64,000 nucleotides of DNA. Origin: Couchioplanes caeruleus (GTDB taxonomy: Bacteria; Actinomycetota; Actinomycetes; Mycobacteriales; Micromonosporaceae). The stretch lies in the NCBI RefSeq assembly GCF_003751945.1, contig NZ_RJKL01000001.1, positions 6,138,001 through 6,202,000 of the forward strand, given 5' to 3'. The notes under the pieces are model-generated. The model worked only from the letters and a program-made list of their open reading frames with translations. It did no database searches and had not been told where the DNA came from. The translations under genes and the position numbers were made by a program. Below, piece after piece: positions 26,426 to 36,474 of this stretch. Positions within the stretch are counted from its first letter, which is position 1, and each line of letters begins with the position of its first letter.

Positions 26426-28180
26426 GTGAATGGAAGGGATCGCCGCCGCTTGAGCCCGCCGTTGCCGAATCTCGAGACGTTCCCGCCGCTGCGCGACTGG
26501 CAGCGCAAGGCGCTGGTGCGTTACCTGCGCAAACGTTCCCCCGACTTCATGGCGGTGGCGACGCCGGGCGCCGGCAAGACGACCTTCGCGCTGCGCATCG
26601 CGGCCGAGCTGCTCTGCGACGGCACGGTCGAGGCGGTCACGGTGGTCTGTCCCACCGAGCACCTGAAGACCCAGTGGGCGAACGCGGCGGCCCGGGTGGG
26701 CATCCAGTTGGACTCGGCGTTCCGCAACTCCGACGTGCACAGCGCGCGCGACTTCCACGGGGCGGTGCTGACGTACGCGCAGGTCGGCATGGCGCCGGCG
26801 GTGCACCGGCGGCGCACCATGACCCGTCCGACTTTTGTGATCCTCGATGAGATCCACCACGCCGGCGACTCCCGCACCTGGGGCGACGGCGTCAAGCAGG
26901 CCTTCGACGAGGCCGAGCGGCGGCTGATGCTGACGGGCACGCCGTTCCGCTCCGACGACAACCCCATCCCGTTCGTCGAGTACGAGCGCGGCGACGACGG
27001 TCTGCAACGCTCCCGCTCCGACTCGGTGTACGGCTACAGCGACGCCCTGCGCGACGGCGTCGTCCGGCCGGTGATCTTCCTGGCGTACTCGGGCGAGACC
27101 CGCTGGCGCACCAGCGCGGGCGACGAGCTCGCGGCCCGCCTGGGCGAGCCGATGACCAAGGACCTGATCGCCCAGGCCTGGCGCACCGCCCTGGACCACC
27201 GCGGCGACTGGATGCCACAGGTCATGCGGGCCGCCGACGCCCGGCTGTCCAAGCTGCGCGAGCACGGCATGACGGACGCGGGCGGCCTGGTCATCGCGAG
27301 CGACCAGCAGACCGCCCGGGCGTACGCGAAGCTGCTGGAGACCATCACCGGCGAGAAGACCGTGGTGGTCCTCTCGGACGACCAGGGCGCGTCGGCGCGG
27401 ATCGCCGAGTTCGCGGTCTCCGAGCAGCGCTGGCTGGTCGCGGTCCGGATGGTCTCCGAGGGCGTCGACATCCCCCGCCTGGCCGTCGGCGTGTACGCCA
27501 CCAGCGCCTCGACCCCGCTCTACTTCGCCCAGGCGATCGGCCGCTTCGTGCGCGCCCGCCGCCAGGGCGAGACTGCCACGGTGTTCGTGCCCAGCGTCCC
27601 GCATCTTCTCGGCCTGGCCAGCGAGATGGAGGTGCAGCGCGACCACATCCTCGGCGCCCCCAAGGACCCGGACGGCCTGGACGACGCCCTCCTGGAGCGG
27701 GCACAGCGGGCCGAGGACGCCGCGGGCGAGCTCGAGAAGCGCTTCGAGGCCCTGTCGGCGACGGCGGAGCTCGACCAGGTGATCTACGACGGCGCATCGT
27801 TCGGCACGGGAGCCCGGACGGGCACGCCCGAGGAGGAGGAATACCTGGGGCTGCCGGGCCTGCTGACCCCGGACCAGGTGGCGGTGCTGCTGAGCAAGCG
27901 CCAGTCGGAGCAGATCGCGGCCCGGAAGCGCGCGGCGGCGACCGCGTCCGCGGACGCGGTGCCGGCTCCCCGGGAGCCGGTGGCGACGATGAGCGCCGCG
28001 GAGCGCCGGGTGGCACTGCGCCGTCGGCTGAACGCCCTGGTCGCCGCCCACCACCACCGCACCAACCTGCCCCACGGCAAGATCCACGCGGAGCTTCGGC
28101 GGTTGTGCGGGGGGCCGCCGAGCGCCCAGGCGACCATCGAGCAGCTCGAGGAGCGCATCGCCACTATCCAGACCCTCTGA
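26426..28180 (+). CDS. DEAD/DEAH-box (SF2) helicase
   Basis: A 584-residue superfamily 2 helicase. Motif I is AVATPGAGKTTFALRIA, motif Ia VVCPTEHLKTQW, motif II DEIH (FVILDEIHHAG), motif III MLTGTPFRSDD, motif V VRMVSEGVDIPRLAV and motif VI QAIGRFVRARR. A non-helicase C-terminal extension (about 430-584) ends in HHHRTNLPHGKIHAELRRLCG, a conserved actinobacterial tail of unknown role. GTG 26426 has GGAGG 7 nt upstream, within a hairpin; TTG 26451 is a possible alternative. Nucleic-acid substrate unknown. Confidence 0.87.
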   Translation: MNGRDRRRLSPPLPNLETFPPLRDWQRKALVRYLRKRSPDFMAVATPGAGKTTFALRIAAELLCDGTVEAVTVVCPTEHLKTQWANAAARVGIQLDSAFRNSDVHSARDFHGAVLTYAQVGMAPAVHRRRTMTRPTFVILDEIHHAGDSRTWGDGVKQAFDEAERRLMLTGTPFRSDDNPIPFVEYERGDDGLQRSRSDSVYGYSDALRDGVVRPVIFLAYSGETRWRTSAGDELAARLGEPMTKDLIAQAWRTALDHRGDWMPQVMRAADARLSKLREHGMTDAGGLVIASDQQTARAYAKLLETITGEKTVVVLSDDQGASARIAEFAVSEQRWLVAVRMVSEGVDIPRLAVGVYATSASTPLYFAQAIGRFVRARRQGETATVFVPSVPHLLGLASEMEVQRDHILGAPKDPDGLDDALLERAQRAEDAAGELEKRFEALSATAELDQVIYDGASFGTGARTGTPEEEEYLGLPGLLTPDQVAVLLSKRQSEQIAARKRAAATASADAVPAPREPVATMSAAERRVALRRRLNALVAAHHHRTNLPHGKIHAELRRLCGGPPSAQATIEQLEERIATIQTL

Positions 28181-28303
28181 GCGGCTTTGTCCCGCTCGGG
28201 ATGGTGGGCGAGGGCAGGCGGACGCTCCGCGGGCGCGAGCGGCACCTCTGAGGCCTTTTGCCGGGGCTTCTCACCCGCCCGGGGGAGCTGGCCCGGGCAT
28301 GAA

Positions 28304-28332
28304 AAAGGGCGTCCCGGTCCGGGACGCCCTTT
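28304..28332. terminator. Bidirectional terminator between helicase and DUF7455 genes
   Basis: A 14-bp perfect stem, AAAGGGCGTCCCGG and complement, with a single central base. Flanking A-rich and T-rich ends would serve both converging genes. Confidence 0.8.
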
Positions 28333-28346
28333 CGCTGCCTATGGGG

Positions 28347-28586
28347 TTAGTTGGAGTTAGACATCATTTCCGCACCGCGCCACGTGAACTCGGGGTCGGC
28401 GGCATACTGCACCGCGATCTTCACCAGGTCCTCGGCGTACCTGTTGGCGTGGTGTCCGCAGAACACCAGCTCGCCGCCACCAGCCAGGGTCAAACGGAGC
28501 TTCCCGGCTGCATTGCAGCGGTCGCACCGTTCATCGGCTGCTGTTCCGGCCACGCTTCCCGCCGGCGGCGTGAGAGTCGGGGTCAT
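28347..28586 (-). CDS. DUF7455-type small protein with a Cys/His metal site
   Basis: A 79-residue protein. The conserved core is ERCDRCNAAGKLRLTLAGGGELVFCGHHANRY: a CxxC pair followed by CGHH, which should form one zinc site. It matches a small actinobacterial family annotated as DUF7455; function unknown. ATG 28586 is preferred over an upstream ATG at 28619 because GAGGAGG lies 6 nt before it. It is convergent with the helicase gene. Confidence 0.8.
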   Translation of the reverse strand: MTPTLTPPAGSVAGTAADERCDRCNAAGKLRLTLAGGGELVFCGHHANRYAEDLVKIAVQYAADPEFTWRGAEMMSNSN

Positions 28587-28619
28587 CGCCTTCCTCCTCT
28601 GGTCGTCACCGATGAACAT

Positions 28620-29136
28620 GTTCCTCGGCTAATGCTCACCCATCGTGCAACACCGTTGGCCATTGCAGCCTTCCCACAGTGCCCCGGGGGGACCCAAGTC
28701 ACACGTGGTCGGGCTAGTGTGCCGTGCCCCAAGGGTGCCACGTCAACGATCACTTCTGCACAACGGTCTGGTCACCACCCGATGATGTACGGGTAGTGAC
28801 CAAAAGAGCACATACTGTTGACTACTTGACCCGTTTTCCGGTATTGATCAAGGTGTCCGTGTCCGGTTCCGGACAACAGATCTCGAGCCCGGCCGGACCC
28901 CGTCCGCCCGGGCCCGTCGAGCCGGCCGGCGAACCGGAGATCCTCCGGCCGAGATCGCCCGTCCGGCCGAGTCCCGCCGGCCGGCTTTCCCGTGGCTGTC
29001 CGTGTCTTCGCCCGCCGGCGCGGTCGGCGTACCACCGCGGCGCCGGCGAGTGCGCGGCGCTGGGTGCGCTGCGGCGAATGTGCGGCGGCGGGTGCGTGGG
29101 CTGGGCGCGCGGCGGTGAGTGCGCGCCGGCAACGGC
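28620..29136. other. Long spacer between the DUF7455 gene and hrdB
   Basis: About 520 bp without a supportable gene. The left part (28740-28860) is unusually AT-rich and holds a 12-bp inverted repeat (28770-28801) and a possible minus-strand promoter for the DUF7455 gene: TTGACG at 28746-28741 and CACACT at 28721-28716, spacing 19. The right part is G/C-rich with irregular GCGGCG-containing repeats. Confidence 0.45.
28770..28801. promoter_or_regulatory. 12-bp inverted repeat in an AT-rich intergenic patch
   Basis: GGTCACCACCCG, 8 nt, CGGGTAGTGACC: eleven of twelve positions pair. It lies 24 bp upstream of the TTGACG of the candidate DUF7455 promoter, where an activator or repressor could bind. 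Confidence 0.4.
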
Positions 29137-29166
29137 GGAGCGGCGCGCCATATGGCGCGCCGCTCC
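29137..29166 (-). terminator. hrdB terminator, perfect 30-bp palindrome
   Basis: GGAGCGGCGCGCCAT and its exact complement meet without a spacer 34 bp downstream of the hrdB stop codon. Confidence 0.7.
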
Positions 29167-29199
29167 GGACGTTCATCGCGTGCTCGGGCGTGGCCCGGC

Positions 29200-30774
<1,575 letters not shown>

Positions 30775-30917
30775 GAATGACCTTCCGGAGGGCGATGTAA
30801 CACGGCCAGGGGCCCAGCGCAGCACGGGGCGAAACGAGGCTGGCCGGTGTGGTGTGGGAGCCAGCGGAACGCGAACGGGACTTGCAGGCGGTGTCCGTGT
30901 AGCGCGGGCAGGGGTGA

Positions 30918-30923
30918 ATTGTA
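30918..30923 (-). promoter_or_regulatory. -10-like TACAAT upstream of hrdB
   Basis: TACAAT on the minus strand lies about 145 nt before the hrdB start. No convincing -35 is seen at the usual distance. The rest of the 254-bp spacer to the phosphatase gene shows nothing else. Confidence 0.35.
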
Positions 30924-31028
30924 GCGCCGTCGAGCGAGATCCTCCCGCCGCAGCACGCCGCGGGGGGTCGCCTACCTCTCTTCGTGCACCGGGCGGGAGA
31001 ATGGTAGCCGCTGGAAGGGCGGTGGGAA

Positions 31029-31847
31029 GTGGCCGAGAACGCCGAGGTGCCGGCGCCGGAGGAGTTGCTGGCGATCGCCGTACGGATCGCGCGGGAAGCA
31101 GCCGGGACGGCCCGGCGCATGCGCGCCGAGGCGATCGTCGATGTGCAGACCAAGAGCACCGACACCGACGTGGTGACGGCGGCCGACAAGGCCGTCGAGC
31201 GCGAGGTGGTCGAGGCGCTGCGACGCCTGCGGCCGGACGACGGCGTGTTGGGCGAGGAGTACGGCGGCAGCGCCGCGCCCGCCGGCCGGGTGCGCTGGAT
31301 CCTCGACCCGATCGACGGCACGGTGAACTACCTCTACGGCCTCCCGCAGTACGCGGTGTCCCTCGCGGCCGAGGTGGACGGCGTCGTGGTGGCCGGAGTG
31401 GTCCGCAACGCCGCGACGGGCGACGAGTGGACCGCCACGCGGGGCGGCGGCGCCTGGCGCGGCGAGCGGCGGCTTCAGGGCTCCGTACGGGCGTCTCTGG
31501 ACCAGGCGCTGATCGCGACCGGCTTCGGATACGACCCGGCGCGGCGCGCGCATCAGGGAGCCGTGCTGGCGACCCTGATCACCCGGGTCCGGGACATCCG
31601 CCGCTTCGGCGCGGCGTCACTGGACCTGTGCCAGGCCGCCGAGGGCGGGGTGGACGCCTACTTCGAGAAGGGGCTGCACGCCTGGGACCATGCGGCCGGG
31701 GGCCTGGTCGCCGCCGAGGCGGGCCTGCGGGTGTCCGGACTCGACGGACGTCCGGCCGGTGAGGACATGCTCGTGGCCGCCCCGCCGGCGCTCTTCCCCG
31801 CCCTGCATGACGCGCTCGTGGAGCTGGACGCCGCCGGCGGTCCCTGA
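31029..31847 (+). CDS. Inositol monophosphatase family protein
   Basis: A 272-residue Mg2+-dependent phosphatase of the IMPase/SuhB/CysQ fold. Metal-binding motifs are all present: GVLGEEYGG (Glu), [17 protein letters not shown] (DPxDGTxN) and [17 protein letters not shown] (WDxAAG). Substrate could be inositol-1-phosphate, histidinol phosphate or another sugar phosphate; sequence does not decide. Length is normal. GTG 31029 has a purine-rich GGTGGGAA just before it. Confidence 0.88.
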   Translation: MAENAEVPAPEELLAIAVRIAREAAGTARRMRAEAIVDVQTKSTDTDVVTAADKAVEREVVEALRRLRPDDGVLGEEYGGSAAPAGRVRWILDPIDGTVNYLYGLPQYAVSLAAEVDGVVVAGVVRNAATGDEWTATRGGGAWRGERRLQGSVRASLDQALIATGFGYDPARRAHQGAVLATLITRVRDIRRFGAASLDLCQAAEGGVDAYFEKGLHAWDHAAGGLVAAEAGLRVSGLDGRPAGEDMLVAAPPALFPALHDALVELDAAGGP

Positions 31848-31866
31848 CGGCCCGGCCGGGCGACGC

Positions 31867-32406
31867 TCAGGAGTCCTTCTTGTCCGGTGCCGGGCAGGCG
31901 CCCGGTGGCACCTGCGGCTCGCCGAGCTCGACCAGCGACTGGTTGACCTCGGTGGTCGTGGCGAGCTGCTGGAACTCGCTGCCGATCACGATGTCGACCA
32001 CCCCGCCCTTGCGCTTGGGGTTGTATTGCACATCGGCCTGGTTCAGGAAGTACGCCCGCAGCAGCCACGCCGAGCCGACCGCCTCCGGGCCGTACCGCAT
32101 GACGGCGACGCCGTCGACCTTCTTGTTGTTCTCGGCGGGCTTCTGGGTCTGGAAGCGCCGGTTCTTGAACTCGTTGGTGACGTTGTCGGCGAGGCCGGGC
32201 TGGTCGGTGCCGTTGTAGACCTTGACCGTGACCTGCTGAGGAAGATCCGGCAGGGTCACGTTGGCCATGACGGAGCCGTCGGGGCACCCGCCGTCGGCCA
32301 CCGTGCCACCCTGGGTGTCGCGGACCAGCGCCACGACGACGAAGACCACCGCGGCCACGGCGAGTACGCCGACCACGACGAGCGCTCGGACGCGCGCAAA
32401 GCTCAT
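31867..32406 (-). CDS. LytR C-terminal domain protein, membrane-anchored
   Basis: A 179-residue protein with a short cytoplasmic N-terminus, one TM helix (about 8-28) and an extracellular LytR_C domain (VTVKVYNGTDQPGLADNVTNEFKNRRF ... VDIVIGSEFQQL). LytR_C domains are found C-terminal to LytR-CpsA-Psr cell-wall glycopolymer ligases, but here the domain stands alone without the catalytic part. A cell-wall role is inferred. Convergent with the phosphatase gene, 19 bp apart. Confidence 0.85.
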   Translation of the reverse strand: MSFARVRALVVVGVLAVAAVVFVVVALVRDTQGGTVADGGCPDGSVMANVTLPDLPQQVTVKVYNGTDQPGLADNVTNEFKNRRFQTQKPAENNKKVDGVAVMRYGPEAVGSAWLLRAYFLNQADVQYNPKRKGGVVDIVIGSEFQQLATTTEVNQSLVELGEPQVPPGACPAPDKKDS

Positions 32407-32783
32407 GGTGCAGTACTCCAGGGTGAGGTCGGGCTCGGCGACGGAAGGGTCTGCGGGTGAGGTTAGCGTCTACCCCCGACGCGCGCGGAAACAGGGAATG
32501 TTTCCGGCGCGGCGACGATGATCCACGCGCTGTGCCCCCTACCTTGATGTCGCCTCAGTCACATCGGGAACAATTGGCCGCCCATGGACGTACAAGCGTC
32601 CCACTGGGGCGGTAAGGTGCCGCGTTTGCCGGGGCAGTTTCACGAGGGGGTGGAGGCGCCTCGGCGGACGGTCGTTCCCTGCTGTCTGGGCCAGGGAGAA
32701 AAGTCCGTCACAACGGGAACCGAAACGTCGTCGCCGGCGTTACTTACGCCAAGTGACACATCGATACAGGAGAGTGAAAACCG
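32407..32783. other. Divergent spacer with long leader of the DUF4193 gene
   Basis: About 380 bp. A -10-like TAAGGT at 32613-32618 would give a leader of about 160 nt before ATG 32784. The leader contains possible hairpin arms (CCCTG...CCAGGG near 32680) but matches no riboswitch I know. The left half is the promoter region of the LytR_C gene. Confidence 0.4.
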
Positions 32784-33080
32784 ATGGCCACCGACTACGA
32801 CGCCCCGCGTCGCGACGAGGTCGACCTCGGCGAGGACAGCCTCGAGGAGCTCAAGGCCCGCCGCGCCGACTCGCAATCGGGCGCAGTGGACGTCGACGAG
32901 GTCGAGGTGGCGGAGAGCTTCGAGCTCCCCGGTGCCGACCTGGCCGACGAGGAACTCACCGTCAAGGTGCTGCCGATGCAGACCGACGAGTTCCGCTGCG
33001 CCCGCTGTTTCCTCGTGCATCACCGCAGCCAGCTCGCGGTCGAGCGCAACGGGGAACTGATCTGCCGCGAGTGCGCCTGA
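32784..33080 (+). CDS. DUF4193 family protein
   Basis: A 98-residue acidic protein of the actinobacterial DUF4193 family, starting MATDYDAPRRDEVDLGEDSLEELKARR and ending with a zinc-ribbon-like FRCARCFLVHHRSQL...LICRECA (two CxxC pairs). Function is unknown; it is widely conserved and usually monocistronic. ATG 32784 follows ACAGGAGAG by 9 nt and a long untranslated leader. Confidence 0.88.
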   Translation: MATDYDAPRRDEVDLGEDSLEELKARRADSQSGAVDVDEVEVAESFELPGADLADEELTVKVLPMQTDEFRCARCFLVHHRSQLAVERNGELICRECA

Positions 33081-33235
33081 TCGGCGCGCCCGCCGTGCAA
33101 GCCACCCGGTCGTCGGCGACGACCGGGCGTCGTGCGACCCCTCCGCGGGGCGGGCGCGCGGCGTGTGACCCGTGTGTCCGCCTGTGTCACTGGGTAGAGG
33201 GTCACTGACGGCAGACGAACGGGAGGTCGACCACC

Positions 33236-34087
33236 ATGAGCCGCCCAGACGAGAACTCGGCATCGACCGCAGAGCCGGGGCGTGAGCTCATCGAGGTCGA
33301 CCCGGCACCGGCGCCGGCACGCACCGATGCCGTACGCCCGGAGCCGGATCCCGCCGTCGACGACGGCATCGGCGCCACCGTGGCCGCGCTCACGGCTGAC
33401 GACCTGGCGCCGGACAAGCGGCGGCATCTACTCGGCCGGCTGGTCGGCGACGTACGCCGGCGTGGGCTGGGCCGGCTGTTCCGCCCGCGGGCGGCGCTGC
33501 GCTGGATGGCCGACGTGGTCGCCGACGTCGCCCCGCACGTGCCGATCCGAGATGTGGATACTCTGCGCCGCCATCACGACGGGCTCGACGGCGACGAACT
33601 CGCCGAGCGCCTCGTCCGCAACGCCTCCCGGGCCACCGCCGGGGTCGGGGCGGCAGGCGGCGGCGTGGCCTCGCTCGAATGGGTCGCCACCCCTGCGTTG
33701 CTCTCCGCGCCGGTGCTGCTGGCCGCCGAGACGGTCGCCGTGGTCGCCGTCGAGCTGAAGCTGATCGGCGAGCTGCACGAGGTGTACGGCCGGCCGATCA
33801 CCGGTTCCGCCGGCCAGCGGGCCACCGCGCTGATCCAGTCCTGGTCCGGCCAGCGCGGCGTCAACCCGCTGGTCCCGGGCGTCGGGATCGCCACCGTGCT
33901 CGGCACCGCGGCCCGCAAGGAGCTGCAGGCCAGCCTGCTGCGCCGCTTCGGGCGCAATCTGACCACGCTGGGCCCGCTGCTGACCGGTGCCGCCGTGGCG
34001 AGCTATCTGAACCGCCGGGCCACCCGGAACCTGGGTGACAGCCTGATCAAGGATCTGCGCAAGAAGCGCCCGGCCCTTCCCGCCTAG
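33236..34087 (+). CDS. Conserved hypothetical protein, possibly membrane-associated
   Basis: A 283-residue protein I do not recognise. The first 45 residues are Pro/Asp-rich and look disordered. Residues about 145-180 contain two weakly hydrophobic Ala/Val-rich stretches (TPALLSAPVLLAAETVAVVAVE), followed by GELHEVYGRPITGSAGQRA and LVPGVGIATVLGTAARKEL, and the C-terminus is basic. The pattern is loosely like EcsC-type proteins but I cannot confirm that. ATG 33236 has GGGAGG 8 nt upstream. Convergent with the DUF3093 gene, 3 bp apart. Confidence 0.65.
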   Translation: MSRPDENSASTAEPGRELIEVDPAPAPARTDAVRPEPDPAVDDGIGATVAALTADDLAPDKRRHLLGRLVGDVRRRGLGRLFRPRAALRWMADVVADVAPHVPIRDVDTLRRHHDGLDGDELAERLVRNASRATAGVGAAGGGVASLEWVATPALLSAPVLLAAETVAVVAVELKLIGELHEVYGRPITGSAGQRATALIQSWSGQRGVNPLVPGVGIATVLGTAARKELQASLLRRFGRNLTTLGPLLTGAAVASYLNRRATRNLGDSLIKDLRKKRPALPA

Positions 34088-34090
34088 CGC

Positions 34091-34576
34091 TCAGCCGTTG
34101 CGGCGCGCCGCCAGGAGCGCGGTCGCCAGCTCGACCGGACGCCGGGTGCTGATCACCCAGAACGGGGTGGGATCCGCGGGGTCGTCGAGGACGACCTGCA
34201 CCGCGCCCCGGATCCACGGGCGCTGGATCACGAACGCCAGCGGGTGCGAGCCGACGCCGAGCACCTCGCGCCGGCCGTCCGCGTCCAGCGCCACCGCGTC
34301 CGCGACGGCCGAGACCGGCAGCCGGGCGTCGTCGACCCGGAGCTCGGTCGCCGTGACGGCGATCCGGATGCGTCCCAGCCACCACGGGAGCAGCGCCGAG
34401 AGCGGCAGCAGCACCACGAACGGCACCCAGGCCCGCAGCCCGTCGCTGCCCATCCAGATCTCGGTGGCGAGCAGGCCGCCGAGACCGGCGGCCGCGGGCC
34501 ACATCCACCAGGGGGCGTGCAGCCGCTCGGCGTACGCGGCGGGCTCGGCCGTGCGTGCGGAGGGCTCGGATGTCAC
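34091..34576 (-). CDS. DUF3093 family membrane protein
   Basis: A 161-residue protein with YAERLHAPWWMWPAAAGLGGLLATEIWMG and VPFVVLLPLSALLPWWLGRIRIAV, two TM helices, then a cytoplasmic beta-rich domain (ELRVDDARLPVSAV ... VISTRRPVELATALLAARR). This is the PH-like DUF3093 family of actinobacteria; function unknown. GTG 34576 gives the family N-terminus MTSEPSARTAEP. It is divergent from dut, with 93 bp between the starts. Confidence 0.82.
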   Translation of the reverse strand: MTSEPSARTAEPAAYAERLHAPWWMWPAAAGLGGLLATEIWMGSDGLRAWVPFVVLLPLSALLPWWLGRIRIAVTATELRVDDARLPVSAVADAVALDADGRREVLGVGSHPLAFVIQRPWIRGAVQVVLDDPADPTPFWVISTRRPVELATALLAARRNG

Positions 34577-34669
34577 GCTGGTGAGGGTACGGCGCGCCTC
34601 CGTCCCCGATGACGGCAGGATGGCAGGGTGGGTGCCGCCCGATCCGATCGACGTGAGGAATTTCCGCCC

Positions 34670-35221
34670 GTGAACATCCAGGTCCGTCTCCTCGACCCCG
34701 GCCTGCCGCTGCCGGCGTACGCGCACCCCGGCGACGCCGGCGCCGACCTGTACGCGGCGGAGAGCGTGGAGCTGGCGCCCGGGACGTGGAAGTGCGTGCC
34801 GACCGGGATCGCCATCGCGCTTCCGGAGGGGTACGTGGGCCTCGTACACCCGCGCTCCGGCCTCGCCGCTCGCCTGGGTGTGACGGTGCTCAACGCGCCC
34901 GGTACGGTCGACGCCGGTTACCGCGGCGAGATCCTCGTGAATCTCATCAACCACGACCGGGAGCGCACGGTCGCGATCTCGCGGGGGGACCGCATCGCCC
35001 AGTTGGTGGTCCAGCGGGTCGAGCGGGCCGTGTTCGAGGTCGTCGAGGAGCTCGACGGCAGCGCGCGCGGCACGGGCGGCCACGGCTCCACCGGCGGCCA
35101 CGTGGCGCTGCCCGAGGCCGGGAACGGCCACGTGGCGTTGCGCGAGGCCGGGAACGGCCGCGTGGCGCTGCCGGAGCAGGGCGTCGGGGCCGGGCCGCTG
35201 CCGGCGCAGCAGAATTTCTAG
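34670..35221 (+). CDS. dut: dUTP diphosphatase with repetitive C-terminal tail
   Basis: A 183-residue trimeric-type dUTPase; it cleaves dUTP to dUMP and pyrophosphate, keeping uracil out of DNA. All five motifs are present: [34 protein letters not shown] (catalytic Asp and Tyr), [11 protein letters not shown] and [10 protein letters not shown]. The protein then carries about 40 extra residues made of three near-identical 10-residue repeats ([10 protein letters not shown] and variants). GTG 34670 has GAGGAA about 10 nt upstream. The DUF3710 gene follows by 20 bp, as in other actinobacteria. Confidence 0.93.
   Translation: MNIQVRLLDPGLPLPAYAHPGDAGADLYAAESVELAPGTWKCVPTGIAIALPEGYVGLVHPRSGLAARLGVTVLNAPGTVDAGYRGEILVNLINHDRERTVAISRGDRIAQLVVQRVERAVFEVVEELDGSARGTGGHGSTGGHVALPEAGNGHVALREAGNGRVALPEQGVGAGPLPAQQNF
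35096..35185 (+). repeat. Three 30-bp tandem repeats inside dut
   Basis: Units at 35096-35125, 35126-35155 and 35156-35185 each encode G(H/R)VAL(P/R)E and four further residues. The first two differ at only two bases. In frame, so copy number can change without breaking the gene. Confidence 0.9.
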
Positions 35222-35241
35222 ATCGGGAAGGTGGCAAGCAG

Positions 35242-35958
35242 ATGTTCTCCCGCAAGCGCGGAGGCCCGCGGCACGTACGCCCGGACGACACGCCCCAGTC
35301 GTCGGCGCTCGCCCAGAGCATGGGTGATCTGCCGCCGGCGCCCGACTTCGGCCCCTGGGACAGCACGCAGGCGCCCGGTGGGGTCCAGCGCCTCGACCTC
35401 GGCAGCCTGCTGATCCCTGCGGTCGAGGGCGTCGAGGTGCGGGTGCAGGCCAACCCGGAGGGCGGTGTCGAGCAGATCGTCCTGGTGCACGGCAACAGCG
35501 CGTTGCAGCTCGGCGTCTTCGCCGCGCCGCGTTCCGAGGGCATCTGGGACGAGGTTCGCGACGAGATCGCCGGCGCGATGAAGGCGGACGGCGCCGCGCC
35601 CCGCGAGGTGGAGGGGCCGTACGGCACCGAGCTCGCGGCGCGGGTGCAGACCCCCGACGGCCCGGCGGACGTCCGGTTCGTCGGCGTGGACGGGCCGCGC
35701 TGGATGGTCCGCGCCCTGTTCCAGGGGCTGGCCGCCGCCGACCCGGCGCAGGAGGGCGTGCTGGGCGAGTGCCTGCGGGGCCTGGTCGTGGTCCGCGACA
35801 ACGAGGCCAGGCCGGTGCGCGAGGCGCTCCCGCTGCGCCTGCCCCGGGAGATGTCCGAGGCCGCCGAGCAGCACGCGCACGACCATGAGGACCCGACGCC
35901 GCCGGACGCCCCGCCGCACCAGGAGATGCCCGGAGCGAACGGGCGCCACGCACACTGA
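35242..35958 (+). CDS. DUF3710 family protein
   Basis: A 238-residue soluble protein, starting MFSRKRGGPRH, with the conserved core FGPWDSTQAPGGVQRLDLGSLLIPAVEGVEVRVQ and ALQLGVFAAPRSEGIWDEVRDEI. This is the DUF3710 family, conserved next to dut in actinobacteria; function unknown. The C-terminus is His/Asp-rich (EQHAHDHEDPTPP...NGRHAH), which might bind metal. ATG 35242 follows GGAAGGTGG by about 7 nt. Confidence 0.87.
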   Translation: MFSRKRGGPRHVRPDDTPQSSALAQSMGDLPPAPDFGPWDSTQAPGGVQRLDLGSLLIPAVEGVEVRVQANPEGGVEQIVLVHGNSALQLGVFAAPRSEGIWDEVRDEIAGAMKADGAAPREVEGPYGTELAARVQTPDGPADVRFVGVDGPRWMVRALFQGLAAADPAQEGVLGECLRGLVVVRDNEARPVREALPLRLPREMSEAAEQHAHDHEDPTPPDAPPHQEMPGANGRHAH

Positions 35959-36093
35959 GATCAAATTCCCGGCCCGTGACGTGGGTCACCTGGTGCGCTT
36001 CCGGCGTACCGTGGACGGACGGTCCCTGATCACACTGGGGGCCGTCCTCCGGTACCCCCGCCGGCGGAATCGCGGACAGAGGCGGCACGGGTC

Positions 36094-36474
36094 ATGACGA
36101 CCGATGAGCGCACCACCGGACTGCGCCGGTTCCTGGAGCGGCTGACCGCCTCCGAGGCGGAGCTGGACGCCCAGGAGCTGCAGCGCGACAGCGCCAAGTG
36201 CGGCGCGGTGCCGGCCGGGCAGTGCCAGCGCGGCCAGGTCGTCTCCGTGTCCGGGCGACTGCGCACGGTGGCGTACACTCCCCGCACCAACCTGCCGACG
36301 CTCGAGGCCGACCTCTACGACGGCAGCGACGTGGTCACGCTGGTCTTCCTGGGCCGTCGCTCGATCGTCGGCATCGAACCCGGGCGTCAGCTCACCGCGC
36401 GCGGCAGGATCGCCATCCGGGACGACCGCAAGGTCATCTACAACCCGTACTACGAGCTGGAGGCGCCCCGGTGA
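36094..36474 (+). CDS. OB-fold nucleic-acid-binding protein
   Basis: A 126-residue protein with an OB-fold: GQVVSVSGRLRTVAY, LEADLYDGSDVVTLVFLGRRSIVGI, and GRQLTARGRIAIRDDRKVIYNPYYEL. The N-terminal helix LRRFLERLTASEAELDAQEL is typical of the actinobacterial family always found beside DUF3159. Probably binds RNA or DNA; role unknown. The stop overlaps the DUF3159 start as GTGA. Confidence 0.83.
   Translation: MTTDERTTGLRRFLERLTASEAELDAQELQRDSAKCGAVPAGQCQRGQVVSVSGRLRTVAYTPRTNLPTLEADLYDGSDVVTLVFLGRRSIVGIEPGRQLTARGRIAIRDDRKVIYNPYYELEAPR

Noticed and set aside
28880..29130. Apparent GCGGCG-type tandem repeats downstream of hrdB
   Set aside because: I could not place consistent unit borders; the pattern is explained by extreme GC content.
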